Positions 10,001-19,797 of a stretch of DNA of 64,000 bases are shown here, piece by piece. A program made the position numbers and the translations under genes. Position 1 is the first letter of the stretch, and the number at the start of each line of letters is the position of its first letter. The stretch comes from Symbiodinium natans (Eukaryota > Sar > Dinophyceae > Suessiales > Symbiodiniaceae), in contig CAJNDS010002832.1 of assembly GCA_905221605.1 (NCBI GenBank), positions 116,001-180,000 on the forward strand, read 5' to 3'. The notes beneath the pieces are model-generated. The model had not been told where the DNA came from, did no database searches, and saw only the letters and a list, made by a program, of their open reading frames with translations.

Positions 10001-12750
10001 TCACTCTTGGCTTAGCTACAACCCCTCCCCCCCCCCCCCCCCCCCCTCCCCGCCCACATGCCACCCCTACCGACCCGCTAATTGAAACCCTACTTCTAGA
10101 GCCCGAAACCAAGGTCCGTCTGGGGCAGGTCAAGGGCGATCAACACCCGACTCATTACATCCTGCTACTCCCACCATCCTTCCCCCAGCTGGGTCTCCTG
10201 GCCACACCACGAAGACCGCCAAAAGCATCAGGATGGGGGGTCTATATTTTGGTCTCATAAGGCTTTAGAATCGAAGTTCATGCTGTGTGAGTTTGCGCTT
10301 TGGGTTTGGGATTGTGAGGTCTGTGGATACAAGGCTTCAGAGGTCAGGGTTTGAGGTTTGGGTTTAGGTTTAGGATGACGCGTTCCAGGGTTTAGGCATG
10401 TTCGGGGGTCGAGGTTTTGGGTTTGGGGTTTTAGGTTTTAGCGGGGGTTTAGGCTCTGTAGGGTATATTATACAGTTTGAGGTTTGGATTTGCTGTCTTG
10501 TGTGGGGTTGGGGTTCGAATTTAAATAGCAACTCACACACACACACCAGCAAAACTCCATTCTATTCTGTGCAATGTTGGTTGTTCACATATCTTCTTGG
10601 TGTCTACGAATATGTTTCGTAGGGGCTGGGGGGCCTTCCGAGATATAGAAGCCCCCCAGGCATGTTCGTGATCTTCATCTCGCACCAGTGGCTGTCGAAG
10701 CTGCATCCCGATCCGCGAGGTCGCTTGGTAGCCCAGTGGTACCCCTTGGGTTTTTGCCCCTTTAGGGTGGGTTTAGGGTTTAGGGTTTAGGGTTTAGGGT
10801 TTAGGGTTTAGGGTTTAGGGTTTAGGGTTGAGGGTTGAGGGTTCAGGGGCTTCCCTTCTCAAGTAGCCAACCCAAAAACAGGGGTGCCCCTGTTTGCAAT
10901 ATGGCTACTGAGCGGCCAAGGTGAGCAGCTAGGGGTTCTGCAGTCAGCATTGAGACACCTTGTGGACGAATCGCTGCACTTGAGTTTGGATGGCCATTGC
11001 GCTTTCCATTTCGACGGCGTAAAGGCAACGGCGGAGCTTCGGTCCCAGATCCCTGAAGCCTACGTTTGGATGGACTGGTTTGGCGTCCCGCAGGTTACCT
11101 CACAGGATCAGAAAGCCGGCATCAACGAAGATACGACGCAATCTGATGCGGCGAAAGCGATTCAGAGCATCCCAGGATATGTCGAGAGGTCGAATCTCCT
11201 CGTCGCACTCGTGCCAGACTTGTTTCACACGGACACCGATGAACTTTGCAACAGGAGTTCTTGGCTTTCGCGTGGTTGGTGTGAGGCGGAGTTGCTGTGC
11301 CATATACTCGCGAACAAGAAGGACACCACGGTGGTCACCATAAGTGCGTCCATGTCTGCAGAACTCACTGTTTGCCGTGTTGAGTGGGATGCTGTCAAAA
11401 ACAGTGCCTTCACGGTTGAAAGTGATCGTTCTGTGGTCACTGATCTGGTCAACAAAGCACTTTCTACCAAAATTCGGCATGCGACAGACTCCGGCAATTT
11501 GGCCGTTGCGCGCCACCTTCTCGCTGGGCAGGCGGTCTTTAATGACTTTGCAGTGAACGACTGGGATGTGGATTTCTTTTGCAATCATTTTCGTTTCTGT
11601 GGCCTCCCAGAAGCTGCTCAACAAGCTAGCCCCTGTCTCAGTCACTTTAAGTTACTTTGTTGTCTGTTTACCCTCGCAGAATCTGGCAATTTTCTGTTGA
11701 AGAGCCGAGGCCCGATGACCGGCTTGCTGTGCGCAGTTCTTTCAGGCAACACGTGCATGATCCGAATCCTTGTTGAAGCCGCGGCAGACGTCACTTGGCA
11801 GCTTTCTAGCAGGGATTTTGTTGTGATCATTCTTTGGGGGAGGAGGTTTGCACCAGTGTTGCACCTATGCATCTGAGGTCCATCAGAGATGTTTTAATCT
11901 GCTTGATGTCTTCCGTCAGCCCGACGGGCACACACCTTTGATGGTGGCGGCGCATACGAACCAAGATCCTTCCGTCCTGTCTACCCTCATCGAGCTTCGC
12001 TCTGATGTGAACGCAACCGAGGAATTTGGATTGGTGCTGTCTCATTTCATCAAGTCGCCCGGGCAAGCGCGAGTACTGGCCCAAGCTAAAGCCGACCTGA
12101 CTAGCGGAGGGCCTCTGGGATCTGGTCCGTTGGTCACAGTTTCGGCGTGGTCAAGCTGTGAGACCGTGGCAGCAATGATCGCATGCAGGTGCGAAGTCAA
12201 TGCCCAGGAAGAATTCTTTTCTCCCCTACACACAGTTTCCACGACCTCGAAGCAACATGCAGCCGAGAAAGCCCAGCTACTGATTGGGCTTCGAGCCGAC
12301 CTCGACAAGAGGGCTTCGTTGTCAGGCTCGGTTTTCAAGGCAGCCAATAAGTAGAAGTTGAACCAAGGAGAAGAACACGCAGGGCCCTTCAGCATAGCAA
12401 GGGTAGACGCGTTTGTGCGTTGTCAGCCAGCTCAACCCCCCCCCCCCCCAGGTGCCTTTGGACTCATATGCTGCTGCTCACGGATGGTCTCCTACATCTC
12501 AGGTTTCGCATCGTGCTCTGCGCGGACAAAGCTGTTTGGAAGCTACGAAGGTATCACACCATTGGGTATGGCAGCTCTTTTCGGGGACCATGCCGTAGTT
12601 CGAGTTCTCCTGCAAGCTGGGGCGAACCGATCGATTGCAAATGCTCGGGGGGACCTTCCAGCTTCTTGCCGAGAATCTGGGTTTTTAGGGCACACCTTGT
12701 TGGCACATGTAGAAAGGGCCCCGACATCTAGCCGCTCTTGCACGTTCTAG
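7068..12750 (+). CDS. FISHQW-domain / ankyrin-repeat protein, copy A (five exons)
   Basis: Exons 7068-7167, 10660-10719, 10921-11789, 11920-12325 and 12503-12750 join in phase to 560 residues. The N-terminal domain has FISHQW (residues 39-44), a DPRG motif, VWMDWFGVPQ (about 101-110) and SSWLSRGWCEAELL (about 165-178). The order, a beta-strand with ISH, then WMD, then a WC-x2-EL helix, resembles TIR-type folds; that link is my inference. Ankyrin-like repeats follow: RILVEAAAD, PDGHTPLMVAAHT, AEKAQLLIGLRADL and EGITPLGMAALFGDHAVVR. This domain pairing is a known expanded family in symbiotic dinoflagellates. Donors are GC (7168, 12326) and GT (10720, 11790). Intron 1 is 3,492 bases because it holds the fold-back element; in copy B it is 106. 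Bases 11640-11700 differ between copies and could hide another intron. Copy A continues 28 residues beyond the stop used by copy B. Confidence 0.7.
7187..7234 (-). repeat. CCCTAAA tract inside intron 1 of copy A
   Basis: About five aaaccct units directly downstream of the intron donor and its flanking direct repeat. The equivalent tract is at 17789-17824 in copy B, so it predates the duplication. Confidence 0.85.
7612..8666 (+). repeat. Left arm of the large inverted repeat
   Basis: From tgatgctgttagcggtcttc to ctaaatgacc..gtcacatg, this arm matches the reverse complement of about 9104-10230 with scattered mismatches and short indels. It includes a long G run near 7721-7737, matched by a C run near 10024-10047 in the other arm. 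Confidence 0.85.
8869..8898. repeat. Perfect 30-base palindrome, copy 1
   Basis: A self-complementary sequence centred on agttatgcataact, extending to tcaccaag on the left and cttggtga on the right. It lies in the spacer between the two large arms. A near-identical palindrome is at 8982-9011. Confidence 0.9.
8982..9011. repeat. 30-base palindrome, copy 2 (one mismatch)
   Basis: Same core agttatgcataact as the copy at 8869-8898. The left flank is tcacccag instead of tcaccaag, giving one mismatch in the palindrome. Centre-to-centre spacing is 113 bases. Confidence 0.9.
9104..10230 (-). repeat. Right arm of the large inverted repeat
   Basis: Reverse complement of about 7612-8666. It carries a patch at about 10082-10145 that has no clear partner in the left arm and may be a later insertion or a deletion from the left arm. 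It ends at gaccgccaaaagcatca. Confidence 0.85.
10764..10851 (+). repeat. TTTAGGG array inside intron 2 of copy A
   Basis: About eleven gggttta/gggttga units within the intron 10720-10920. Copy B has unrelated sequence here (ggtccttctttggttcaagg) and a shorter intron of 125 bases. The array therefore replaced part of the intron in one copy after duplication. Confidence 0.85.
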
Positions 12751-12859
12751 CTAGGATCAGCAAACTCAGGTTTCCTTGGCAATTTACCAGGGGCACCAGA
12801 TGGTGGCGGATGAGCTCATGGCGGATGAGCTCATGAGCTGCTACTTTTGAAGGGTATAT

Positions 12860-13897
12860 GAGCAGCGGTTTTTTTCCTACGGCTCTTGAGAGATACTTAT
12901 ATGCGGAAATAACTCCGGGAACCGGGGCGCGAAAGTGCACGGGACTGTGGCCGCGGAAGGGTTGCGGAAGCACATCTTCGCGGAAGCGACGATAGAAACA
13001 ATTATGGTTAAGGTGTTTGTTACATTCCTGGAGGCCAGCGGGCGCGTTGTTTTGTGTGGATTTCGGATGTCTGGTTCAGAGTGGGTTATACAGAATTTCC
13101 GTTTTCTGGGAAGTCAAAGGTTACAGCCTTTCGTACGAAAGCGATAGACCCAGTTCAGAATAAGGCTTCTATAGAGACCCCAAGCTTCCTACACAAAGAT
13201 TTCAAAAACCCTAAACCCATGTAAACTGTCAACCCAAAAGAAAACAAGTCGGATTTTCAGGCTTGAGCGTCCCAAAGCCAGGCTTCGAGGCCATTTATGC
13301 GTGAAGTTTGACGCAAACTCGGCGCAAGCGCGGCGGAAGATCCGCGGAAGCCCGCATGCCCATCTGAAGGCCCAGGCCCCTCCTACTGAGTCCGTGCTCC
13401 TGCAAGTAGATGGTGCAGCTGCGCAGCTGCTGCCAGCTCAAGCTGCCGCATTCTCATGGAACATGTGTCTCATCGTGTAGTCGCATAGTTCCAGGGTAGC
13501 GCGCTACATCCCAAAACTGCCCGATCCATCACTGTAGACTCTGGCCACCGACCATGAATGCCTCCAAAGGCGGGCGCTACAAAACAGGTCGCGAAATCAT
13601 GTGCGGCCTTCCCTATCCACAACTTTCCAAGTAGTCCGCACGTAGCAATCGAACCCCTTCCAAGTTTCAAAACAGTGTTTGGTCGAGCTCGCGCTTTGGA
13701 CCACCCGACGCGTGTTCGAGTTTATATCCTACGGACCTACTCGCGGAAGCAAGTTTCCCAAAAATGCGCGAAATCAGTCCGCGGAAGCGTACGCGGAAGC
13801 AAAGGAAGCGGACGAGCAGAAGCAATGCTCGCGGAAGGGCTCCGCGGAAGGGTTCGTTATTTCGTAGAAAATCTTCTGGGAATAAAAACCACGGCTC
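12860..13897. mobile_element. 1.04-kb insertion downstream of copy A gene
   Basis: Copy B reads agggtatatgagcttcgg without a break. Copy A reads agggtatat, then an extra 1,038 bases starting gagcagcggttttttt and ending aaaaaccacggctc, then atatgagcttcgg. This fits an ATAT target duplication with imperfect ends, GAGC-x3-GGTTTTT against its reverse complement. An alternative reading is an 8-base duplication atatgagc with the insert at 12864-13897. The interior is rich in gcggaag motifs (about 13 copies) and has no recognised protein. Confidence 0.75.
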
Positions 13898-16070
13898 ATA
13901 TGAGCTTCGGACGAAGGCTTTGGAAGACTTATGTGGCCGGTGGTCGGACGAAGTTCCTACATGATGTTCTTGAATTTCTGTTTGTACCCTTCAGAGCGAT
14001 GTGAAGTGACTCGGTGTCGCGACAGGTTTTGCGGGCACTTCACCGTGTATACAACATACAGGTCACACTTGATCCACACATGTAGTGGCCGTCGTATGGT
14101 CCCTGACACTTGTGCATGTCAGCTTGCGCAGAGGCCAGGCCTACACTGACAAAAAGTTGCACTGGGATGCTCGGGCCTAGCTGCCTTCGGCTCAGCCTGT
14201 GCCTATGGGCGAAAAAGCCAGAGTTGGGAACTGAACGAGATCAAAAAAATCGCTAGAATCAGTATGCAGGTGGCTGCACAAGAGGAGGTCCATGTTTACT
14301 GCCGAGGGGTGTGCTGGAGGAGCCGAGAACGAAATCACGTCAAAACAATGTTGCTTCTTTTCAGCGGGTGCTTGGGACCAGAATCGGCAACGAAAACACT
14401 TGCCAGAAACAAAACAAAACCATCAGACTCGACAATCTTTAACACGGCGACAGTCCCTGCTTATGTTGCGCTCAAGCATGTCGCCGATTAACTGGTCAGC
14501 CCGTCAATCACCCTACTGCCGAGCATAACCACTCGCCACTCCGCGAGCGCTGCTGCAGCTGCGAAGCTTGCGTTAGAGAAACACAGCGCGATGAAATGCG
14601 ATGAACTTGTTGCGTTGTATAGACTAAAGCACGGGCCAATGTACGCGTACGCGTCTCCAAATCTCCTTTCGCACGCGCTTCGCTACTAGGCCTGGCCGAT
14701 TACAATTGGCCTTGTACGCGTGGCAAGTCGCAGCGGTGCCCTGGTGTTGTGCAACGGCTCCAAGACAGCGTCGAAAACTGTACCTGCGTAAGCTGCCTCA
14801 GCAAAATGCAGCTGCCGTCGGCTGATGCAATTTGTGTAGCTGTATACTGTGCCAGCTGCTCCAGTGCTCTATGCTGCGTGCCAGTGGTTGGACTCACCGT
14901 TGGTTTGAGGCCTGCGGAGTAGAGGGTGAGGACACCTGCATCCGAACACCTGTCACCTTCGACCTTTGCACGGCACAACGGCCACCCCACACCGACATGC
15001 TTTGACTCAAACTTCTCCCGTCGTTGCCGTGTCTTCTTGCGCAGGGGTCATGTCTGCCACAGGCTCCATGGATTCTAGGGACTCTAGGGGCGAGCAAAAC
15101 TTTCATCCGTTGCTCAATGATTCTTTCCATATCCACTGGTAGGAGACTCTGAGAGTCCCATCAGTAGTGGCTTTAAGTCCGGGACAAATGTCCTTTTAGA
15201 CACATTAAGCCCGAGTTCCGTGGCATGTCTTTCCCACACGACCAAATCCTGGTTTCTTTCAAAAGTGCCAAAGGTACGAGGCCACTAGGCAGCGCTTGAC
15301 AGACCTTGCGCTTGCCCATCGTTTTGGCCGACTTGGGCTGGTGGATGAGAGTGTGCATCAAAAGGGCTCTCCATGACGCGCAGTGGTATTTCTTTCTTAT
15401 GCTGCATCCTGACCATGTGTGACGAAATGGTGGCTCAATGCGGAAGATGGAGCTATTCTTGCACGGTTCAGACGCAGGCCCGGCATGAAGCAACCCTAGC
15501 AGGGCCCCGGCCATTAGCAACCTTAGCACACAAGCATGTCGATACACCGTGCATCAGGGCTTTGCTCTGTCGCTCCATGTCACGATCTTTGCCCGTATGA
15601 TCCTGTGTGGCTGGTTGGCCGTTTTTTGGCAGCTCGGACCCTTGCTTGGCAGCATTTCTAAGGTTCAGCTTCTCACAAGTCCCCAGCCATCTTGGACCCC
15701 ACAGCATCGCTGTCCCCTGGGGCTCCTGGCACAACACTTCCACCAAGGTACGACTGCCGATGGCAAAAGCTGTGCCAGGCGCTGCTCCGCATCTACAGAT
15801 CTGGGGAAAAGTTTGAGCCAAGTTTGAGGATCTCTTAGGAAGCTCGGGTACGAAAAAAAAACCTCGAGTCTTTGACAGCACTGCCAGGCCGAACCTGGAA
15901 GTTTGTTTGCGGAGGAGTGGGAGGTGTTTCTCAAGCCGCGCGCTTGGCTTCTGGCTTCTGGGTAGTTGATGCCACGTTGACGTGTCCGCGTGGCTCGAGA
16001 GGACTCTGTCTTTCCAACATCTTCCAGTCGCAGACCAAGGAAGCCTTCTGCAGGAGGAGCTGCACTGGCA
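13898..16070. other. Distal part of unit A, no confirmed gene
   Basis: Aligns with about 19965-22175 of unit B. Relative to B it carries an extra segment near 14500-14590. One block (about 14988-15677) is identical to B by eye. Apart from the opposite-strand frame 15173-15547, nothing looks coding. Confidence 0.5.
15173..15547 (-). CDS. Unrecognised 124-residue opposite-strand frame, copy A
   Basis: Begins MYRHACVLRLLMAGALLGLL, which looks like a signal peptide, and ends MCLKGHLSRT. I do not recognise the family. The same 375 bases recur without change at 21300-21674, inside a longer identical block. Since non-coding bases around it are equally identical, the identity does not prove coding function; recent gene conversion would look the same. 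No splice sites or neighbouring exons support it. Confidence 0.2.
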   Translation of the reverse strand: MYRHACVLRLLMAGALLGLLHAGPASEPCKNSSIFRIEPPFRHTWSGCSIRKKYHCASWRALLMHTLIHQPKSAKTMGKRKVCQALPSGLVPLALLKETRIWSCGKDMPRNSGLMCLKGHLSRT

Positions 16071-16563
16071 GGGGCTTCAGGCTTCAGGGTTTAGGGTTCA
16101 GGGCTGAGGGTTTCGGGTCAAGGGTCAGGGCCTGGGGGTGGTTGGGGACACCAGGAAAGCTGGTTGTAGGGGTTTGAGTGCGGGGCTGGGGGGCACATGT
16201 TGGAGCAGGGTACGGGTTTGAGCACGGCAAGGGGGGGGACGGAGGGCTGGGTGTTGGAGCCAGGAAGGCTGGTCGGGTTCGTGTGAGTGAAGGGGTACAG
16301 GGAAAGCGCCAAAAATGCCGTGACCAAGTGGGGCTCACAAGTTGCAAACTAAGAAGGACTTCAGCATTTTTTGGGGGGTGACGAGGGGATTAGAGGTGGG
16401 GTGCCTGCTACCCATACACCTGCGATCCTGCGGCCCGAGGCCGAGGCGGATTTTCGTAAGTTCCCCCTAAACCTACGCAGAGGACAACGTTGATCTGTTT
16501 CGGGAAAGAAGCCGGTCTGAACAAGCACCACATCTCGGGTAGGCAAGAACTTTCAAACCTTAA
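16071..16563. other. Unique spacer between the two duplicated units
   Basis: Contains TTTAGGG-like degenerate units at 16080-16115, then G-rich sequence. No coding exon is supported. It marks the junction between unit A and unit B. Confidence 0.5.
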
Positions 16564-17670
16564 CTTACAAAAGGCCTACCCCTGTACCTTAGTCCTCGAG
16601 ACCCTCAAGCCCCAATAAGCAACACTAACCCCTGTACCCAAAACTGGGATAGGGGTCAAAAAGATAAACAGAAACAAAGAGGATCAGCAAGAACAGCAAG
16701 GGATCAATCAAAAGATGAACCCTAAACCCTAGATGAACTGCCTACTTGTAGGCCCCAATATCGCAGTCATGAGGCCATGCGTCGGATCCCAGCAGCCAAG
16801 CACGCATCCAGAGCAAGTTGGTTGAAAATGAACAGCTGCGTCGGGGGGGTTCAGGAGGCTTTATGGGGTTAGGCTTGAGGATAAGTTTGGGGCCTTGATG
16901 AAACGGCTCCAGGACGTACCATAACTCAGTGGATCAACCCTGAAGTTACGTACCCAACACGAAGCTGAACATGACTGACATGCATCAAGGGATTGCTAGG
17001 GGATCCCCCGTGGACCAGCAAGATGTATGTGTATGTCTCGCGAGCTTAGCATGTCATGCATGGGATTTGGAGCTTAGGGTGCCATGAGTTTCGGGTGCTT
17101 TCGCGTGTAGAGACAGTGCAGCTTTGTCACCAAGTTTTGAACAGTGTGGCGTAGCACCCCACTATGGTTGAGGCCTTGGGCCCTTTATAGGTGGCTGCAG
17201 AAGTCAAGAGCAACAGTAAACAGCACCTTCAAACGACGCTTGGCTGGGCGAAATGGCAGTCATCCCGGCCACAGTGCGTTTTATGCGCCGTCCTTGAAGC
17301 CTGCCCTTCTCGAGAGAACCCCTAAAGAGATGGGAGTTGCAGCATGTTCATGGACATGTCCTCCACGAGTCCCCAACTTGCAGGTTTCGAATCGCTGTTT
17401 TGTCGAGGTGGGGGTCTTCTCAAGGAGGATCCACCGGTGACGAAAGGGCTGCGCAAGGATTTGTGAGATCCCCTTTGTAGAACGACTGGGAAAGATCGGA
17501 AGACATTGGGTCGTATGTGCACGCCAGACACATCCTGTCTCAGCATTGATATTGCGGATCATCGCCAGGTTCTGTGGCTCTATTCCAGTTTTTGTCCACA
17601 CGCCATGGGAAATGAGCTGTGCGCACATCCGACCACTGAAGTGTCATGGGTGCACCAGACCTTCTTCCCA

Positions 17671-19797
17671 ATGTACCTGGTGAAGGTGTCGGATTTGCTG
17701 CAGATGAGCGGCAGACCCAGATCCCACGGCTTCCTGTTGCAGGAGAACCTGTTGCACGTGTGGAAGCCAGGCATGTCCGTTGATCTTCATAACCCTAAAC
17801 CCTAAACCCTAAACCCTAAACCCTGATGTTTGAAAAAACAATATAGAAGCCCCCCAAACAATTCAGTGCCCCCCAGGCATGTTCGTGATCTTCATCTCGC
17901 ACCAGTGGCTGTCGAAGCTGCATCCCGATCCGCGAGGTCGCTTGGTAGCCCAGTGGTACCCCTTGGGTTTTTGGTCCTTCTTTGGTTCAAGGTTGCCTTA
18001 TCAAGTAGCCAACCCAAAAACAGGGGTGCCCCTGTTGCAATATGGCTACTGGGCTGCCGAGGTCAGCAGATAGGGGTTCTGCAGTCAGCATTGAGACACC
18101 TTGTGGACGAATCGCTGCACTTGAGTTTGGATGGCCATTGCGCTTTCCATTTCGACGGCGTCAAGGCAACGGCGGAGCTTCGGTCCCAGATCCCTGAAGC
18201 CTACGTTTGGATGGACTGGTTTGGCGTCCCGCAGGCTACCTCACAGGATCAGAAAGCCGGCATCAACGAAGATACGACGCAATCTGATGCAGCGAAAGCG
18301 ATTCAGAGCATCCCAGGATATGTCGAGAGGTCGAATCTCCTCGTCGCACTCGTGCCAGACCTGTTTCACACGGACACCGATGAACTTTGCAACAGGAGTT
18401 CTTGGCTTTCGCGTGGTTGGTGTGAGGCGGAGTTGCTGTGCCATATACTCGCGAACAAGAAGGACACCACGGTGGTCACCATAAGTGCGTCCATGTCTGC
18501 AGAACTCACTGTTTGCCGTGTTGAGTGGGATGCTGTCAAAAACAGTGCCTTCACGGTTGAAAGTGATCGTTCTGTGGTCACTGATCTGGTCAACAAAGCA
18601 CTTTCTACCAAAATTCGGCATGCGACAGACTCCGGCAATTTGGCCGTTGCGCGCTACCTTCTCGCTGGGCAGGCTGTCTTTAATGACTTTGCAGTGAACG
18701 ACTGGGATGTGGATTTCTTTTGCAATCATTTTCGTTTCTGTGGCCTCCCAGAAGCTGCTCAACAAGCTAGCCCCTGTCTCAGTCACTTTGTTGTCTGTTT
18801 ACCTTCGCTATCTCGCAATTTACTGTTGAAGAAGAGCCGAGGCCCCATGACCGGCTTGCTGTGCGCAGTTCTGTCAGGCAACACGCGCATGATCCGAATC
18901 CTTGTTGAAGCCGCGGCAGATGTCACTTGGCAGCTTTCTAGCAGGGATTTTGTGATCATTCTTTGGGGGAGGAGCTTTGCACCAGTGTTGCACCTACGCA
19001 TCTGAGGTCCATCAGAGATGTTTTAATCTGCTTGATGTCTTCCGTCAGCCCGACGGGCACACACCTTTGATGGTGGCGGCACATACGAACCAAGATCCTT
19101 CCGTCCTGTCTACCCTCATCGAGCTTCGCTCTGATGTGAACGCAACCGAGGATTTTGGATTGGTGCTGTCTCATTTCATCAAATCGCCCGGACAAGTGCA
19201 AGTGCTGGCCCAAGCTAAAGCCGACATCACTAGCGGAGGGCCTGTGGGATCCGGTCCGTTGGTCACAGTTTCGGCGTGGTCAAGCTGTGAGACCGTGGCA
19301 GCCATGATCGCATGCAGGTGCGAAGTCAATGTCCAGGAAGAATTCTTTTCTCCCCTACACACAGTTTCCACGACCTCGAAGCAACATGCAGCCGAGAAAG
19401 CCCAGCTACTGATTGGGCTTCGGGCTGACCTCGACAAGAGGGCTTCGTTGTCAGGCTCGGTTTTCAAGGCAGCTAATACGTAGAGCTTGAACCAAGGAGA
19501 AGAACACGCAGGGCCCTTCAACATAGCAAGGGTAGACGCGTTTGTGCGTTGTCACCAAACCCCCCCCCCCCACCAGGTGCCTTTGGACTCCTATGCTGCT
19601 GCTCACGGATGGTCTCCTACATCTCAGGTTTCGCATCGTGCTCTGCGCGGACAAAGCTGTTTGGAAGCTACGAAGGTATTACGCCATTGGGCATGGCAGC
19701 TCTTTTCGGGGACCATGCCGTAGTTCGACTTCTTCTGCAAGCTGGGGCGAACCGATCGATTGCAAATGCCCGGGGGGACCTTCCAGCTTCTTGCTGA
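17671..19797 (+). CDS. FISHQW-domain / ankyrin-repeat protein, copy B (five exons)
   Basis: Exons 17671-17770, 17877-17936, 18062-18921, 19049-19454 and 19628-19797 join in phase to 531 residues. The protein is nearly the same as copy A through the FISHQW, VWMDWFGVPQ and SRGWCEAELL motifs and the ankyrin-like repeats. Intron 1 (17771-17876, GC donor) is 106 bases and intron 2 (17937-18061, GT) is 125, showing the ancestral compact structure. Differences from A include Val/Thr and His/Tyr changes, a different patch at 18785-18835, and an earlier stop (tgcTGAgaat at 19795-19797, where A has tgcCGAgaat). Both copies keep the frame across every exon, so both could be working genes. Alternative starts upstream of 17671 exist in the same frame, but the N-terminus before MYLVKVSD is not like the family. 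Confidence 0.7.

Larger units (their letters stand above)
7260..10642. mobile_element. 3.38-kb fold-back insertion element in intron 1 of copy A
   Basis: Copy B reads aacaatatagaagcc with no insertion. Copy A reads aacaatat, then 3,383 bases, then atatagaagcc. This implies an ATAT target duplication (7256-7259 and 10643-10646). The element starts ctcggagggcc and ends ggccttccgag, an 11-base terminal inverted repeat with one mismatch. Inside is a large imperfect palindrome (7612-10230). No reading frame resembles a transposase, so it is probably non-autonomous. Terminal repeats plus a 4-base duplication suggest a DNA transposon; the superfamily is unknown. Confidence 0.85.
5861..16070. repeat. 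Unit A of a tandem segmental duplication
   Basis: Starting at about 5861 (acaaaaggcctacccctgta) the sequence is the same as at 16564, and homology resumes after each gap to about 16070 versus 22175. Unit A is longer (about 10.2 kb against 5.6 kb) mainly because it carries two insertions, 7260-10642 and about 12860-13897, plus an approximately 100-base stretch near 6197-6296 that is missing from B. Each unit holds one FISHQW/ankyrin gene in the same orientation. Confidence 0.9.
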
